Source of the DNA: Smittium culicis
Taxonomy: Eukaryota > Kickxellomycota > Harpellomycetes > Harpellales > Legeriomycetaceae
Assembly (NCBI GenBank): GCA_001970855.1
Contig: LSSN01002761.1
Span: 1 to 18,759, forward strand
Direction of reading: 5' to 3'
DNA length: 18,759 nt
Part shown: positions 18,500 to 18,759 of the stretch, piece by piece
Layout of the letters: every line of letters starts with the position of its first letter
How positions within the stretch are numbered: the first letter of the stretch is position 1
The notes under the pieces: generated by a model
Told to the model about the DNA's origin: nothing
The model's database searches: none
Seen by the model: only the letters and a program-made list of their open reading frames with translations
Position numbers and translations under genes: made by a program

Positions 18500-18759
18500 T
18501 TACCTTACATTTACTAATTAATATGGGAGATTCTGAACTAAGAGAGCACTTTGTTGCAGTATAATTTTATTGGACTGGGAATTCAGATAATGCAAATATT
18601 ATTGCCGGAATTAAAAAGGCTTTTTGACTTTTTGACTTTTCCACTTATTAATTTAAATTGTGAATTTTTATTTGCAAAACAAAAGTACTGATTTTTATTA
18701 TTGGATAAAAATATAATTAAAGTTATATACACTGTAACACTTAAAATATAAAATGATCT
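18500..18759 (+). repeat. Right copy of the inverted repeat pair, cut by the window end
   Basis: Plus-strand partner of 17166-17425, with the conserved core at 18521-18560 and its ATG at 18523. The same MGDSE-x-REHFVAV peptide is encoded (Leu for Arg at position 6). The frame beyond the TAA continues FYWTGNSDNANIIAGIKKAF before another stop. A TTTTTGAC word is doubled near 18621-18636. Similarity reaches the last base of the window, so the true end is unseen. Confidence 0.75.

Overview
The window looks like nuclear DNA of an AT-rich fungus. The evidence is a fungal-style mitotic B-type cyclin without introns, a two-exon gene that reads as the fungus-specific DASH kinetochore subunit Hsk3, short GT-AG introns (42 to 108 bp), and the end of a LINE-type retrotransposon. 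An early-diverging, AT-rich lineage such as Harpellales/Kickxellomycotina would fit, but that placement is inference only.

Layout. 1-618 (minus): C-terminal, 5'-truncated piece of a LINE reverse transcriptase, GC-richer than its surroundings and running off the left edge. 1214-3151 (minus): complete 645-residue B-type cyclin. 3152-3861: its upstream region, with a 663-nt stretch free of ATG on the coding strand, a TATA-like box and three tandem forkhead-type motifs. 3979-4165: a four-copy degenerate repeat. 4170-7000: a less AT-rich stretch that is purine-rich on the minus strand. It carries small split genes or gene remains, all on minus: a four-exon candidate with one frameshift (5105-5717), an overlapping short frame (4987-5151), HSK3 (6185-6493), and a terminal exon of an unidentified gene (6691-6823) behind a clean 42-bp intron.

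From about 7 kb to the right end the DNA is extremely AT-rich with no convincing intact gene. It holds a GC-richer island full of short hairpins and broken reading frames (about 8885-9430), a perfect 57-bp tandem duplication (9946-10069), a degenerate 130-bp tandem array (about 12491-12910), isolated hairpins, one long ATG-less open frame (16550-16846), and a head-to-head pair of diverged repeats (about 17166-17425 and 18500-18759) that share a 40-bp core with one mismatch.

Functionally, the two recognisable host genes both act in mitosis: the cyclin activates the mitotic CDK, and Hsk3 is part of the ring that couples kinetochores to microtubules. Their proximity may be chance. No tRNA, rRNA, CRISPR array or intact transposon was found.
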